Origin: Secundilactobacillus similis DSM 23365 = JCM 2765
GTDB lineage: Bacteria > Bacillota > Bacilli > Lactobacillales > Lactobacillaceae
Assembly: GCF_001311075.1 (NCBI RefSeq)
Contig: NZ_BBAD01000001.1
Location: 62,001-126,000, forward strand
Direction of reading: 5' to 3'
DNA length: 64,000 bases
Within the stretch, counting starts at the first letter, position 1; each line of letters begins with the position of its first letter. The position numbers and the translations under genes were made by a program. The notes under the pieces are model-generated. The model was given only the letters and a program-made list of their open reading frames with translations, made no database searches and had not been told where the DNA came from. Shown here one piece after another: positions 36,572 through 45,496 of the stretch.

Positions 36572-37252
36572 CTAAACCGTCGGCGTCCCATCCCCCGAAG
36601 GCTTCACCCGGAAGTTATGGGTCAAATGCGGCCAGATCAATTTATCCGAGGTCGCAATCAAAATGCCATTACATAAGATTGAGAACACGGTCGCCACGTT
36701 GACTGACAAAATTTGGCCAGTCGCAAAGAAGGCGATGATGATCACAATGATCGGTGGCGCAAAGTCCAACAGTTGTGAGGCAGTTGCGTTACCCTTAACG
36801 TACATGAACCGCAGAATGTTAGTGGTGTCATCGTTGGGGTGCATCACGATGTTGGCCCGTTGATAAAGCGAAATGCCAACACAGAAGACCACAACCCCAC
36901 CAGCACTGATTAGAATCCGCACTGGAATCGAAGCGGTGTTCGCACCTAAGCCGTCCAGCCAACCCGCAAAGAATTGGACAAATGAACCGTAGAACATAAC
37001 AAAGATGACTTCGCCAATTAGTCGTTTCGGATCAAACCGCCGAATCAAAAGTTGGTTAGTTAACGCATTAATGATCCCGATACAGGTCAAAATCAAGCCC
37101 AGACTGACACCAGTCCAGTTATGTAAGTTCACCGCGGAAGCTGACCAGACCCCGCTACCCATATTACCGGAAATGGACATTGCATTCCCGAACGCGTTGA
37201 TGAATAAGCCCGCAACCAGGCCGATCCACCGTTCTTTTAGCGTGTTTTTCAA
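36572..37252 (-). CDS. YczE/YitT-type membrane protein
   Basis: A five- to six-helix integral membrane protein; RWIGLVAGLFINAFGNAMSI, GSGVWSASAVNLHNWTGVSLG and VGISLYQRANIVMHPNDDTT follow the YczE/YyaS/YitT pattern. B. subtilis YczE is linked to surfactin production, but general function is unknown. TTG 37252 is chosen (GTGAGGCG 8 bases upstream), giving 226 residues; the ATG at 37294 lacks a ribosome-binding site. Confidence 0.78.
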   Translation of the reverse strand: MKNTLKERWIGLVAGLFINAFGNAMSISGNMGSGVWSASAVNLHNWTGVSLGLILTCIGIINALTNQLLIRRFDPKRLIGEVIFVMFYGSFVQFFAGWLDGLGANTASIPVRILISAGGVVVFCVGISLYQRANIVMHPNDDTTNILRFMYVKGNATASQLLDFAPPIIVIIIAFFATGQILSVNVATVFSILCNGILIATSDKLIWPHLTHNFRVKPSGDGTPTV

Positions 37253-37369
37253 ATTGTTCGCCTCACTTCGTATGTTGATTAGTTTAGCATGCATCGCGTC
37301 AGATTTGAATGGTTGAGCGAGATGTTGAAATATTGAGCAAACTGGTTTGAAGCGAATTTGACGGCAGTT

Positions 37370-37703
37370 GTTGTCGCTTGTGCCCAGCGTAAGTGTTGGG
37401 TGTGATTTGGATGTAGGCTGTTTGTCGTCGCTGCGCTCGCCAAAGCCGCATGAAAACCGGCGCTCTCAGGCTACAAAATTCGGCGCCACTTAAACTGTTA
37501 TTTCTAGGGTTCCTGTCATTATAAGAACTTGTCAACCACGCGCTTTCTGGCCACCACGCCGAATGGTGCTGCGCGAGGCAGAAGGTTGCATGTAAGTTCG
37601 CCCCAGCCAACCTACCAAAGCCCGGTAGCTTCGCTGGGACGAACTTACACTCCACCTTCTAACCGCCTCGCTCCGCACACTTACGCTGGACACAAACGAC
37701 AGC
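37370..37703. repeat. Outer inverted repeat enclosing an R2 copy; no gene inside
   Basis: A 26-base sequence (37370-37395, ending CCAGCGTAAGTG) recurs inverted at 37678-37703 with 23 matches. Between them lie R2 copy 37558-37680 and GC-rich sequence (37420-37500) that also resembles R2 fragments. This looks like nested insertion. I find no coding sequence in this stretch. Confidence 0.5.
37558..37680 (-). repeat. R2 palindrome family copy
   Basis: Ends GCCGAATGGTGCTGCG and CGCTCCGCACAC; arm GAGGCAGAAGGTTGCATGTA pairs with TACACTCCACCTTCTAACCG and CCTC; core stem AAGTTCGCCCCAGC/GCTGGGACGAACTT. Confidence 0.75.
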
Positions 37704-37706
37704 AAA

Positions 37707-37734
37707 AAGCCCTGGAGAAAAACGTCCAGGGCTT
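37707..37734 (-). terminator. padR terminator
   Basis: AAGCCCTGGA/TCCAGGGCTT with a T run on the minus strand, 7 bases after padR. Confidence 0.85.
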
Positions 37735-37741
37735 CTGATAA

Positions 37742-38293
37742 CTAGTTTTCAGTTAAATTGTTCAACAGTTCCGTCAACCAACTCACATAATTGCGTTCCC
37801 GCTGAATCCCACGGGTCAACGTGAGGTAGTGGCCATAGTGCGCCTGAACCTCAGCATCAGTTGGAAAAACGATTTGTTGGCGCCCCTTAAGGTACTCGAG
37901 ACGTTCGGTACTCAACTGCAGTTGCTGTTGCAACAACGGCTTCAGTAACGGGCTATCCGGCTGATCCAAGAAAAACAGCTTCAGCGGAAATAACTCAGCA
38001 GAAGCTGTCGTCAACGGCTCCGCCAGCCAATCATGGAGTACCGCTTGACCAGTAGTGGTGAGCTGATAGTAAATTGGGTTTCGCTTGGAATCGGAGTTGG
38101 ATGACAACGTCACAGGCGTCAACCAACCATCATCGGTCATGCGTTGGAGCTCTGGGTAGATTTGGCTGTGAGAGGCCGTCCAGAAGTCACTGATTTCGTT
38201 TTTGAATTCCTGCATGATTTGGTAGCCAGATAACTGGTGGTTACTGTTGATCAGCCCCAGCAGGATGTAGGGGAGGGTACGTTTTTTTGGCAA
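37742..38293 (-). CDS. padR: PadR-family repressor
   Basis: A 183-residue winged-helix regulator: KKRTLPYILLGLINSNHQLSG start, the YQIMQEFKNEISDFW helix, and TASHSQIYPELQRMTDDGWL recognition/wing (about 38-57), then a long C-terminal dimerisation helix. The start is TTG 38293 with GGAG 9 bases upstream. Its neighbour padA and the palindrome before padA make it the phenolic-acid-responsive repressor of that gene; the known mechanism is release from DNA on binding p-coumarate or ferulate. Confidence 0.9.
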   Translation of the reverse strand: MPKKRTLPYILLGLINSNHQLSGYQIMQEFKNEISDFWTASHSQIYPELQRMTDDGWLTPVTLSSNSDSKRNPIYYQLTTTGQAVLHDWLAEPLTTASAELFPLKLFFLDQPDSPLLKPLLQQQLQLSTERLEYLKGRQQIVFPTDAEVQAHYGHYLTLTRGIQRERNYVSWLTELLNNLTEN

Positions 38294-38355
38294 GGGTCAT
38301 CGCTCCAAAATTAGGATTTAATCCCATTATGGCAGGTTTTGGAAGTGGTGACTAG

Positions 38356-38892
38356 TTACTTGTTGATCCGCTTGTAGTCAGCGTCGAAGTAACGGCCTTC
38401 ACGGATGTCGTCAACGATGCCATCGTATGGGGCTTCAGAGATCACGTCTTCGTTGTTTTGACCGGCGTTACCCATGTAAGTGATGTGGGCAAATTCTGGA
38501 ACAACCAGCTTAGGATAAGTCTCGTACTTTTCACGAGATTCTTCCATCAAGTCGATGTGTTCGTTTTGGTAAGTGACGGTGATTTCTGGGTGATCTTGAA
38601 CCCACTTGGGGAAGAAAATCGTGCCGTTCAACTTGAGTTCGTTTGGCACGAAGTCGAGCGCAACGTCAGTCCCGGTTGGTTCCGTCCAAGCAACTTTGTA
38701 GATCCCTTCAGTCAACATGGCGATGTGGGCTTCTTGGTCGGTTACCCAACGGCCAGCAACCATCCCGCCGTGGATCCGGTAGTCAACGGTGTGGTCGTTC
38801 TTCGCGTACCATTCGTATTCCCAACCGTTGTCGTAAGTGTAAATAAAGTGGGTGCCAAGGAAATCGTCTAACGTCTTAAATGTTTTCGTCAT
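38356..38892 (-). CDS. padA: Phenolic acid decarboxylase
   Basis: A 178-residue small beta-barrel enzyme that decarboxylates p-coumaric, ferulic and caffeic acids to vinyl phenols, detoxifying plant phenolics. Recognisable: [19 protein letters not shown] (catalytic tyrosines), [31 protein letters not shown] with the catalytic E, and [11 protein letters not shown]. Length and sequence fit the PadA/PadC family closely. It has its own promoter containing a palindrome, and padR follows on the same strand 62 bases later. Confidence 0.95.
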   Translation of the reverse strand: MTKTFKTLDDFLGTHFIYTYDNGWEYEWYAKNDHTVDYRIHGGMVAGRWVTDQEAHIAMLTEGIYKVAWTEPTGTDVALDFVPNELKLNGTIFFPKWVQDHPEITVTYQNEHIDLMEESREKYETYPKLVVPEFAHITYMGNAGQNNEDVISEAPYDGIVDDIREGRYFDADYKRINK

Positions 38893-38917
38893 GTTTAAGG
38901 GCCTTCTTTTTGAATTG

Positions 38918-38969
38918 ATATGTCTATAACGACACTAATTACTATAAGTCGTTATCGACATATAGTCAA
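38918..38969 (-). promoter_or_regulatory. padA promoter with PadR operator candidate
   Basis: Minus strand TTGACT (38964-38969), 17 bases, TATAGT (38941-38946). ATATGTCTATAACGAC (38918-38933) is inverted at 38948-38963 with one mismatch, one arm in the spacer and one downstream, as fits PadR repression. Confidence 0.75.
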
Positions 38970-39095
38970 GCAAAACAATTTTTTAAATTTTTTTGTCATT
39001 AATTTAGATTGCGCAAAATTAAAGCGGCCGTAAGCGTGAGCACGGATCGTGATTCAAAAATTTAACCTCCGTGATTAAAAAACTTTAATTTAATC

Positions 39096-39124
39096 TTGAC
39101 ACTTACTCATCATCGCGCCATAAT
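39096..39124 (+). promoter_or_regulatory. Promoter of the methionine uptake operon
   Basis: TTGACA, 17-base spacer, CATAAT; the T-box leader follows at once. Confidence 0.75.
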
Positions 39125-39130
39125 AAGCAC

Positions 39131-39448
39131 CAGTCATTTATACGAAACGAAACGCAAGGATGAGTAAGTTACCGATGATCTTAAGAGAGCACCGTTTGGT
39201 GAAAAGGTGTGTTGATCGTTAACCGAATATGGTCCGTTAGCGCGTTCCACTGCTGAACCTGTTGGGCAAAGTGGTGGCGGGTACGCCCGTTACAGGGTCA
39301 GGGTATGCACGTAACAGTAAGTACTATCACCGTTAGTTTGTCGCGTACTCAATGAGGAATTGCCTGTGAGGGCGATTTAAACTAAGGTGGTCCACGGAAG
39401 CATTTTCGTCCTTAAATCAATTGATTTGAGGATGGAAATGCTTTTTTT
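39131..39448 (+). ncRNA. T-box riboswitch, methionine-specific
   Basis: Stem I features AGTAAGTTACCGATGAT and AGAGAGCACCG with the GGTG loop are followed by a specifier region CCGAATATGGTCC holding ATG (39229-39231). The T-box core AAGGTGGTCCACGG is at 39384-39397. The terminator is a 19-base stem (39400-39418 with 39423-39441) and seven T. Uncharged tRNA-Met would favour antitermination of the downstream operon. Confidence 0.9.
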
Positions 39449-39481
39449 GTTTTTATCAAGTTAAACGGGGAGGCAACAACG

Positions 39482-39955
39482 ATGAGTGAGAAAACGGAAC
39501 GTTATGAACTATTAAAATTACAGGCAGCGGGCCTTCTAGAAAATGAATTTGACCTGGTTGCCAACATGAGTAACTTGGCATCGTTGATTTTCAACAGCCT
39601 GCCAGACTTGAACGGGACCTCGTTTTACCGCTTTAAAAACGGCGAGTTGATCCTCGGTCCGTTCCAAGGCAAGCCAGCCTGTATGCATATCGCGGTTGGA
39701 TCCGGCGTGTGCGGCACGGTGGCGCAAAACTTGAAGTCGGAAGTGGTGCCAAACGTGCACGAGTTTAAAGGTCACATCGCTTGTGACAGTGCTTCAAATT
39801 CTGAAATTGTTGTGCCGATTTTCCATGATGATCAGTTCTGGGGCGTACTTGATTTGGACAGTCCCAAGTTTAATACCTTTGATGAAATCGATAACCAATA
39901 CTTAAGCGACATCGCCCCGATCGTCTTCGGGGTCGCAACGAAAGGACGTGAGTGA
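39482..39955 (+). CDS. msrC: Free methionine-(R)-sulfoxide reductase (GAF domain, fRMsr)
   Basis: A 157-residue GAF-domain enzyme that reduces free methionine-R-sulfoxide to methionine. The three family cysteines are C67, C77 and C101 (in [19 protein letters not shown] and [18 protein letters not shown]). GGGGAGG precedes the ATG. It is the first gene after the Met T-box and overlaps the metN region, so imported or oxidised methionine is repaired by the same operon. Fits family length exactly. Confidence 0.92.
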   Translation: MSEKTERYELLKLQAAGLLENEFDLVANMSNLASLIFNSLPDLNGTSFYRFKNGELILGPFQGKPACMHIAVGSGVCGTVAQNLKSEVVPNVHEFKGHIACDSASNSEIVVPIFHDDQFWGVLDLDSPKFNTFDEIDNQYLSDIAPIVFGVATKGRE

Positions 39956-39956
39956 G

Positions 39957-41031
39957 ATGCCAGAAGCAACCCAAAACGCAATTGAATTAAAGGACATTTC
40001 AGTCACCTTCAAAAACAGTGGTCAGGAACTCCACGCGGTTGACCACGTTGATGTTCAAATCAAACGCGGTGACATCTACGGCATCATCGGATATTCCGGT
40101 GCCGGTAAGAGTACGCTGGTTCGGGTGATCAACCTGTTGCAGCGGCCGACTGAAGGGACCGTTACGGTGAACGGTGAGGAGATTCAAAACTTGCCGGCTG
40201 CCGGGTTACGTCAGGCGCGTAAAAAAGTTGGATGATCTTCCAACACTTCAACTTGATGAAGTCCCGAACCGTGTTAGGCAACGTTGAGTATCCGCTACTG
40301 AGTCAAAAAATTAGCAAACGTGATCGCATCGACCGAGCTCAGGAGTTGCTCAAGTTGGTCGGCTTGGAAGAATACGCGGATACCTATCCTAGCAAACTTT
40401 CCGGTGGTCAAAAGCAACGGGTCGCCATTGCGCGGGCCCTGGCCAGCAACCCAGAGATCCTGATCTCTGACGAAGCCACCAGCGCCTTGGATCCTAAGAC
40501 CACGAAGTCGATTCTGGAACTATTGAAAAAGCTGAACGATGACTTAGGTTTGACCATCGTGTTGATCACCCACGAAATGCAGGTGATCAAGAGTATTTGT
40601 CACAACGTGGCCGTCATGGACGCGGGCCGAATCATCGAACGTGGGCCGGTTGCCAAGGTCTTCACTGATCCACAGGCACCGTTGACTAACGACTTCGTGG
40701 AAACCTCCACGAACGTCAAGGACGCTATCGAGCGGATCACGAGCACAATCGATATTGAAGGCTTCAATGATGACCAAGAGTTGATGTATTTCAACTTCAT
40801 CGGCAATTCGACGCAGCAAGGGATCGTGTCGCAGTTCTCGCAACAGTACAAGGTGGACGTCAATATCTTGTTTGCCAACATTGACCAAATTGATGGTCAA
40901 AACGTGGCTACATGATCGCCGTGATCACCGGGAACCTTGAGGTGTTCAACGATGCGATCCGCCAGTTGAAGGGTGAAGGCGTGAAGGCCCGCATCCTCAA
41001 CGGCAAAGCAACGAAGGGGGTTGAGGTTTAA
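39957..41031 (+). pseudogene. metN: Methionine ABC transporter ATPase MetN, two frameshifts
   Basis: Walker [10 protein letters not shown], signature LSGGQKQRVAIARAL and Walker B ILISDEATSALDP are all present, with a C-terminal NIL domain (QELMYFNFIGNSTQQGIVSQ, then MIAVITGNLEVFNDAIRQL). Frames break at KKVG/MIFQHFN (near 40233) and QNV/MIAVITG (near 40913); one base at each restores 358 residues, normal for MetN. AAAGGA lies 10 bases before ATG 39957. Its restored stop overlaps the metI start. Two independent breaks in an otherwise conserved operon point to sequence error. Confidence 0.88.
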
Positions 41032-41702
41032 TGGCAGCGTTAATTCCAAACGTGTTAGCAATGAAGGGCGAATTTATTCAGGCAATCTATGCCACGTTGT
41101 ACATGACCTTCTTTTCAGCAATCGTTTCAGCGGTATTGGGGTTACTCTTCGGGGTTTTACTGGTGATCACCCAACCAGGTGGCATCTTGGAAGACAAGCT
41201 GACCTACTCGGTACTGGATAAAGTGGTCAACCTGTTGCGGTCGATTCCGTTCATTATCTTACTGGCCGTGATTTCACCAGTCACCAAATTCCTGGTGGGG
41301 ACCACCGTTGGGATGACAGCGTCACTGGTCCCATTGATTTTCGGGATCTTCCCGTTCTACGCGCGGCAGGTACAAAATGCCCTGCTGGACGTGGACCGCG
41401 GGGTGGTTGAAGCGGCTGAAGCCATGGGTTCTAGTCCGCTGGAGATCATTTTCCGAATCTACCTCCGAGAAGGCCTCGCCGATATCTTGCGGGTCTCCAT
41501 CGTGACCATCATCAGTTTGATTGGGTTGACCACCATGGCCGGTGCCATCGGTTCTGGTGGGTTAGGGGACGTGGCTATCAACATCGGCTATGCCCGGTTT
41601 GAAAATGACATTACCTTTATGTCAATGATCGTCATTTTAATTTTGGTGTTTGCAGTTCAACTGATTGGCGACTGGATCGTCCGGCGAGTTGAGCGGTATT
41701 AA
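41031..41702 (+). CDS. metI: Methionine ABC transporter permease MetI
   Basis: A 223-residue permease with five or so helices and the EAA loop EAAEAMGSSPLEIIFRIYLRE compatible with MetN docking (the first 20: EAAEAMGSSPLEIIFRIYLR). FYARQVQNALLDVDRGVVEA precedes it. It forms the membrane channel of the MetNIQ importer. The start overlaps the metN stop as TAATG. Confidence 0.92.
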   Translation: MAALIPNVLAMKGEFIQAIYATLYMTFFSAIVSAVLGLLFGVLLVITQPGGILEDKLTYSVLDKVVNLLRSIPFIILLAVISPVTKFLVGTTVGMTASLVPLIFGIFPFYARQVQNALLDVDRGVVEAAEAMGSSPLEIIFRIYLREGLADILRVSIVTIISLIGLTTMAGAIGSGGLGDVAINIGYARFENDITFMSMIVILILVFAVQLIGDWIVRRVERY

Positions 41703-41736
41703 ATAAGAGAATTTAAGAGAGTGGGAGTGTTGTATT

Positions 41737-42597
41737 ATGAAGAAAAGTGCTTATTGGTTAATTGGAATTGTGGTGGTCATTATCGTGGCCGCCTTCGGGA
41801 TTCACAGTATCAGCAGTAGTCATTCGGCAAGCAGTGCCAAGTCCAACAAGATCACCATCGGGTCTGAAGGCTCTGACATTGATATTTGGAAACACATTGC
41901 GAAAACGGATGATGCTAAGAAGTTAGGCTTGAAAATCACCGTTAAGAACATCGCTGATGGGGTTCAGTTGAACAAGGCCACCGCCGATGGTGACGTGGAT
42001 GTCAACGCCTTCCAGTCATGGTCTTACTACGTGACTTACAACCAACAAAATAAGAGTAACAAGTTGGCCGCATTAGGGACGACCTACTTGGAACCAATGG
42101 GGATCTATTCTAAGAAATACAAGAACGTTAAGCAGATTCCAGATGGTGCAACGATTGCTATCGCCAACAACCCATCACAAGCTGCTCGTGGGTTGTTACT
42201 CCTTCAAAAAGCTGGTTTGATCACCTTGAAGAAGAACTTCGGCATGCTCGGAACGGTTAAGGATATCAAGAGTAACCCTAAGAACATCAAGTTCAAGGAA
42301 ATCGACGATACCACTGGTCCTCGGATCATCAACGATGTTGACGCCGTCTTGATCTCCAACACGGTTGCCCTGGAAGGTCACTTACACGTATTGACCGATT
42401 CAATCTTCCACGAAAAGGTTGACCAAAGTACTAAGGACAACATCAACATCTTGGCAACGTCTGCAAAGAACAAGAACAACGCCAACTACAAGAAGCTGGT
42501 TAAGCTCTACCACAAGAAGGACATCCAAAAGTACATCAAGGACAAGTACTACGGCACCAAGATCGAAGTTAACAAACCATTGTCATACTTGAAGTAA
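41737..42597 (+). CDS. metQ: Methionine-binding protein MetQ, membrane-anchored rather than lipoprotein
   Basis: A 286-residue NlpA/MetQ-family protein: KITIGSEGSDIDIWKHIAK start of the mature domain, LNKATADGDVDVNAFQSWSY and IAIANNPSQAARGLLLLQKA motifs of methionine-binding proteins. The N-terminus MKKSAYWLIGIVVVIIVAAF is a hydrophobic helix with no cysteine after it, so no lipobox exists and the protein is probably held by an uncleaved helix or released. Last gene of the transporter; GGGAGTG site. Confidence 0.9.
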   Translation: MKKSAYWLIGIVVVIIVAAFGIHSISSSHSASSAKSNKITIGSEGSDIDIWKHIAKTDDAKKLGLKITVKNIADGVQLNKATADGDVDVNAFQSWSYYVTYNQQNKSNKLAALGTTYLEPMGIYSKKYKNVKQIPDGATIAIANNPSQAARGLLLLQKAGLITLKKNFGMLGTVKDIKSNPKNIKFKEIDDTTGPRIINDVDAVLISNTVALEGHLHVLTDSIFHEKVDQSTKDNINILATSAKNKNNANYKKLVKLYHKKDIQKYIKDKYYGTKIEVNKPLSYLK

Positions 42598-42688
42598 GGT
42601 TAAATACGTTAACGAACGCCGCATCGTTTGCGGTATTTAAAAAAATTAGTCGCCTCGAGCGACACTAAATTAAAGGGAGATTTTAATT

Positions 42689-43162
42689 ATGGCTAAAGTT
42701 GAAAGTTTTACGTTGGATCACACAAAGGTTAAGGCACCATACGTTCGGTTGATTACTGAGGAACACGGGACCAAGGGCGACCTGATCAGCAACTACGATT
42801 TACGGTTGGTTCAACCGAATGAAAATGCCATCCCAACGGCCGGCTTGCACACTATCGAACACTTATTAGCTGGCTTGCTTCGTGACCGCTTAGACGGCGT
42901 TATCGACTGTTCACCATTTGGCTGCCGGACCGGTTTCCATTTGATCACTTGGGGTCAACATTCAACCACTGAAGTTGCCAAGGCCTTGAAGGGCTCATTG
43001 GACGAAATTGCCAACAAGACGACTTGGGAAGACGTTCAAGGCACTGACATTTACAGTTGTGGCAACTACCGCGACCACTCATTGTTCTCTGCTAAGGAAT
43101 GGTCAAAGAAGATCTTGGACGAAGGTATCAGTGACGAACCATTCGAACGCCACGTGATCTAG
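42689..43162 (+). CDS. luxS: S-ribosylhomocysteine lyase LuxS
   Basis: A 157-residue enzyme of the activated methyl cycle; it splits S-ribosylhomocysteine to homocysteine and the AI-2 precursor. Metal ligands H54 and H58 ([11 protein letters not shown]) and C124 ([11 protein letters not shown]), and the catalytic Cys (C79, [10 protein letters not shown]), are present. It has a good ribosome-binding site and lies 91 bases after metQ, probably in the same methionine regulon. Confidence 0.96.
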   Translation: MAKVESFTLDHTKVKAPYVRLITEEHGTKGDLISNYDLRLVQPNENAIPTAGLHTIEHLLAGLLRDRLDGVIDCSPFGCRTGFHLITWGQHSTTEVAKALKGSLDEIANKTTWEDVQGTDIYSCGNYRDHSLFSAKEWSKKILDEGISDEPFERHVI

Positions 43163-43192
43163 TTAATTAATTTAGAAAGAAGGTAATTCATA

Positions 43193-43975
43193 ATGGCAAA
43201 TGCAGACGCAAAACTCGCAATTATCACTGGTGCTGGTCAAGGAATCGGCGAGGGCATCGCCCACCGGTTAGCAAAGGACGGCTACAGTATCGCCGTCGCT
43301 GATATTAATGATGAAACGGCTCCCAAAGTCGCTGCTGATTTAGTGGCTGAAGGTTATCAGGCAAAGGCCTACCACGTTGATGTGGCCCACCGGGACGAAG
43401 TGTTTGCGTTAGTTGACGCCGCCGTGTCAGATTTCGGTGATCTGGCCGTCTACGTTAACAACGCCGGAATTGCCTTCATTGATAACTTCGTGGATTCAAA
43501 ACCAGAGGACGTGGAACGCTTACTGGACGTGAACTTACGGGGCACGTACTGGGGCATTCAAGCGGCTGGCAAGCAGTTCAAGAAGCAGGGCAACGGCGGC
43601 CGCATTGTTAACGCGGCTTCATTGGCCGGCTACGAAGCCTCAGCACTCCAAAGTGCCTACTCAGCCTCGAAGTTCGCGATCCGCGGCTTAACCCAATCCG
43701 CCGCAAAGGAATTTGCGAAGGATAAGATCACGGTCAACGCCTACAACCCAGGTATCGTGCGCACCAAGATGCGTGACGCCATCGATAAAAAGACGGCCGC
43801 TATCAAGGGCAAGACGATCCCAGAACAACAAGCAGATTGCTTAAGTGAAATCGCGATCGGCCGAGAAGCAACCCCAGCGGATGTCGCAGAAGTCGTTGCT
43901 TGGTTCGTGTCACCGGCTGCGGGTTATATTACGGGGCAGTCGTTGCAGGTTGATGGGGGGATGAGATTCCATTAG
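43193..43975 (+). CDS. Short-chain dehydrogenase, diacetyl/acetoin reductase-like
   Basis: A 260-residue SDR: cofactor motif TGAGQGIGEG (12-21), NNAG (89-92), active-site S143, Y156 and K160 (NAASLAGYE, SAYSASK) and C-terminal ITGQSLQVDGGM. The overall sequence resembles (S)-acetoin-forming diacetyl reductase (BudC/ButA), which uses NADH to reduce diacetyl and acetoin. Other SDR substrates cannot be excluded. It lies 30 bases after luxS. Its TAG stop joins the end of an R2 repeat. Confidence 0.87.
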   Translation: MANADAKLAIITGAGQGIGEGIAHRLAKDGYSIAVADINDETAPKVAADLVAEGYQAKAYHVDVAHRDEVFALVDAAVSDFGDLAVYVNNAGIAFIDNFVDSKPEDVERLLDVNLRGTYWGIQAAGKQFKKQGNGGRIVNAASLAGYEASALQSAYSASKFAIRGLTQSAAKEFAKDKITVNAYNPGIVRTKMRDAIDKKTAAIKGKTIPEQQADCLSEIAIGREATPADVAEVVAWFVSPAAGYITGQSLQVDGGMRFH

Positions 43976-44094
43976 AGTGCGGAGAAAAACGTTTTGAGAG
44001 CGGAGTATAAGCGAACCCGGTGAAAAGCCCGGGTTTGGCTTTTTACCGGGTTGCGCTTATATGCAGCTCTCAGTTTTTCGCAGCACGTTTCGGC
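43974..44094 (+). repeat. R2 palindrome family copy
   Basis: Left end AGAGTGCGGAGAAAAACG, right end GCAGCACGTTTCGGC; arms GAGAGCGGAGTATAAGCG and CGCTTATATGCAGCTCTC; core AACCCGGTGAAAAGCC with GGCTTTTTACCGGGTT. It begins within the stop codon of the dehydrogenase gene. Confidence 0.8.
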
Positions 44095-44258
44095 GCGGTG
44101 GCCTAAAAACTACTCCGCCGACAAACTACCCAATGAAATCGATCACCCGGAAAGACGAGTCTAACGAGGCGCCGAAAACAAAGTAACAGCAGTGCTCGTC
44201 GCCTCAAACGCTCACTCAAAGATAATAGTAGTAAACCGCAACAACTTAACAACAAACC

Positions 44259-44302
44259 AAAAAGCGTGCACCATCCCAACCTAGGGACGGCGCACGCTTT
44301 TT
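44259..44302 (+). terminator. Terminator downstream of the luxS/dehydrogenase genes
   Basis: AAAAAGCGTGC and GCACGCTTTTT arms with a T-rich end. Confidence 0.75.
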
Positions 44303-44635
44303 ATATAGGAAGTTTTTCGCCAAAACCCACGCCAAAACGATCATCCCACCCCAACCTCACATGCTCCTGTAATCTTTCACCTCAAAAAAGCGCCATGTAA
44401 GCGGTTATCTCCCCCGAAATGTCACCAACTAAGCACTAACAATCACGAAATATCCATTGCTCACAATCTAATTATTCATTTTGAAAGATGTAATAATTAC
44501 TAACATCGCCAAAACTATTGATATAACAGCAATAACCGCCATATCACAAAATGAATGTTCTGAATAATAATGAATATCATGTAATAATATTTGATTTTAA
44601 TTTATTTTTAATTTAGAATACAAGTAATCCGAAAG

Positions 44636-44664
44636 TTGACCCTAAGATAAACCTCATCTAATAA
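44636..44664 (+). promoter_or_regulatory. Candidate promoter of the pxp operon
   Basis: TTGACC, 17-base spacer, TAATAA, about 85 bases before the pxpB start. Confidence 0.5.
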
Positions 44665-44752
44665 CGATGACTAGTCAACGTTCCTAACGATCAATAATGA
44701 CTAAAGTCCCCGGTTAAATAACCATGACGATGAATGAAAAGGAGGCCATGAC

Positions 44753-45496
44753 ATGTTGGCATATCAAATTTTACCCGCTGGTGATACTGCGGTGAACGTG
44801 ACATTCGAGCGGCAGGTGAGTGTGGCGATCAATCAACAGATCGCGCAACTGCAACAGCGATTAGTCCAATTAGCCGTCCCAGGAATTCGGGGGTTTTTAC
44901 CCGCGTTCCGGACGTTAACGATTTTCTATAACCCAGCTCAGTTGAACTTAAAACAACTGAAAGCGACCGTCAACACGGCGATGTTGGACGGACGCCAAGC
45001 AGCCGTGGCCACCGTTAAGCGGGTCCACATTCCAGTGTGCTACGACACTGAATTTGGCCCAGACATTGAAACGGTTGCCAAGCAGGCGCATTTAGACGCC
45101 GCAACCGTGATCGAACGGCATAGTGAACCTGATTACCTGATTTACATGTTGGGCTTCTTACCCGGATTTGCGTACCTTGGCGGGTTGGCGCCAGAACTGG
45201 CAACGCCACGGTTAGCAACGCCGCGATTGAAAATTGCGCCGGGTTCGGTAGGCATTGCGGGTGAACAAACCGGCATGTATCCAATTGAATCACCTGGTGG
45301 CTGGCAGATCATCGGTCGAACGCCGCTGCAACTGTTCCAGCCGGATAAGCGGCAACCGTTCTACTACCAAACCGGCGATTACATTCACTTTGATGTGATT
45401 TCAAAGGCCGAGTACAGCCATATTGCGGCGCACTTAGATGAGTATCAGGTGCTAACGGAACCGGTCACAGAAGAGAAGGTGCAACATGGCGCTTAA
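44753..45496 (+). CDS. pxpB: 5-oxoprolinase subunit PxpB (KipI-like)
   Basis: A 247-residue protein of the AHS1/KipI family: LPAGDTAVNVTFE start, then LGFLPGFAYLGGL and PRLKIAPGSVGIAGEQTGMY, the family hallmarks. With PxpC and PxpA it forms the ATP-dependent 5-oxoprolinase that opens pyroglutamate to glutamate. AAAAGGAGG precedes the ATG. It overlaps pxpC by 11 bases and heads an operon also holding biotin-carboxylase subunits. Confidence 0.92.
   Translation: MLAYQILPAGDTAVNVTFERQVSVAINQQIAQLQQRLVQLAVPGIRGFLPAFRTLTIFYNPAQLNLKQLKATVNTAMLDGRQAAVATVKRVHIPVCYDTEFGPDIETVAKQAHLDAATVIERHSEPDYLIYMLGFLPGFAYLGGLAPELATPRLATPRLKIAPGSVGIAGEQTGMYPIESPGGWQIIGRTPLQLFQPDKRQPFYYQTGDYIHFDVISKAEYSHIAAHLDEYQVLTEPVTEEKVQHGA

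Larger units (their letters stand above)
44095..44752. other. Gene-free 658-base stretch before pxpB
   Basis: I see no coding sequence. It holds a terminator (44259-44302), a cre-like sequence with two mismatches (TGTAAGCGGTTATC near 44393), a strongly AT-rich part (44450-44640), and the pxp promoter (44636-44664). Confidence 0.6.

Noticed and set aside
37299-37655. 118-codon minus-strand frame before padR
   Set aside because: It lies over the nested R2 inverted repeats and has their palindromic text; no ribosome-binding site.
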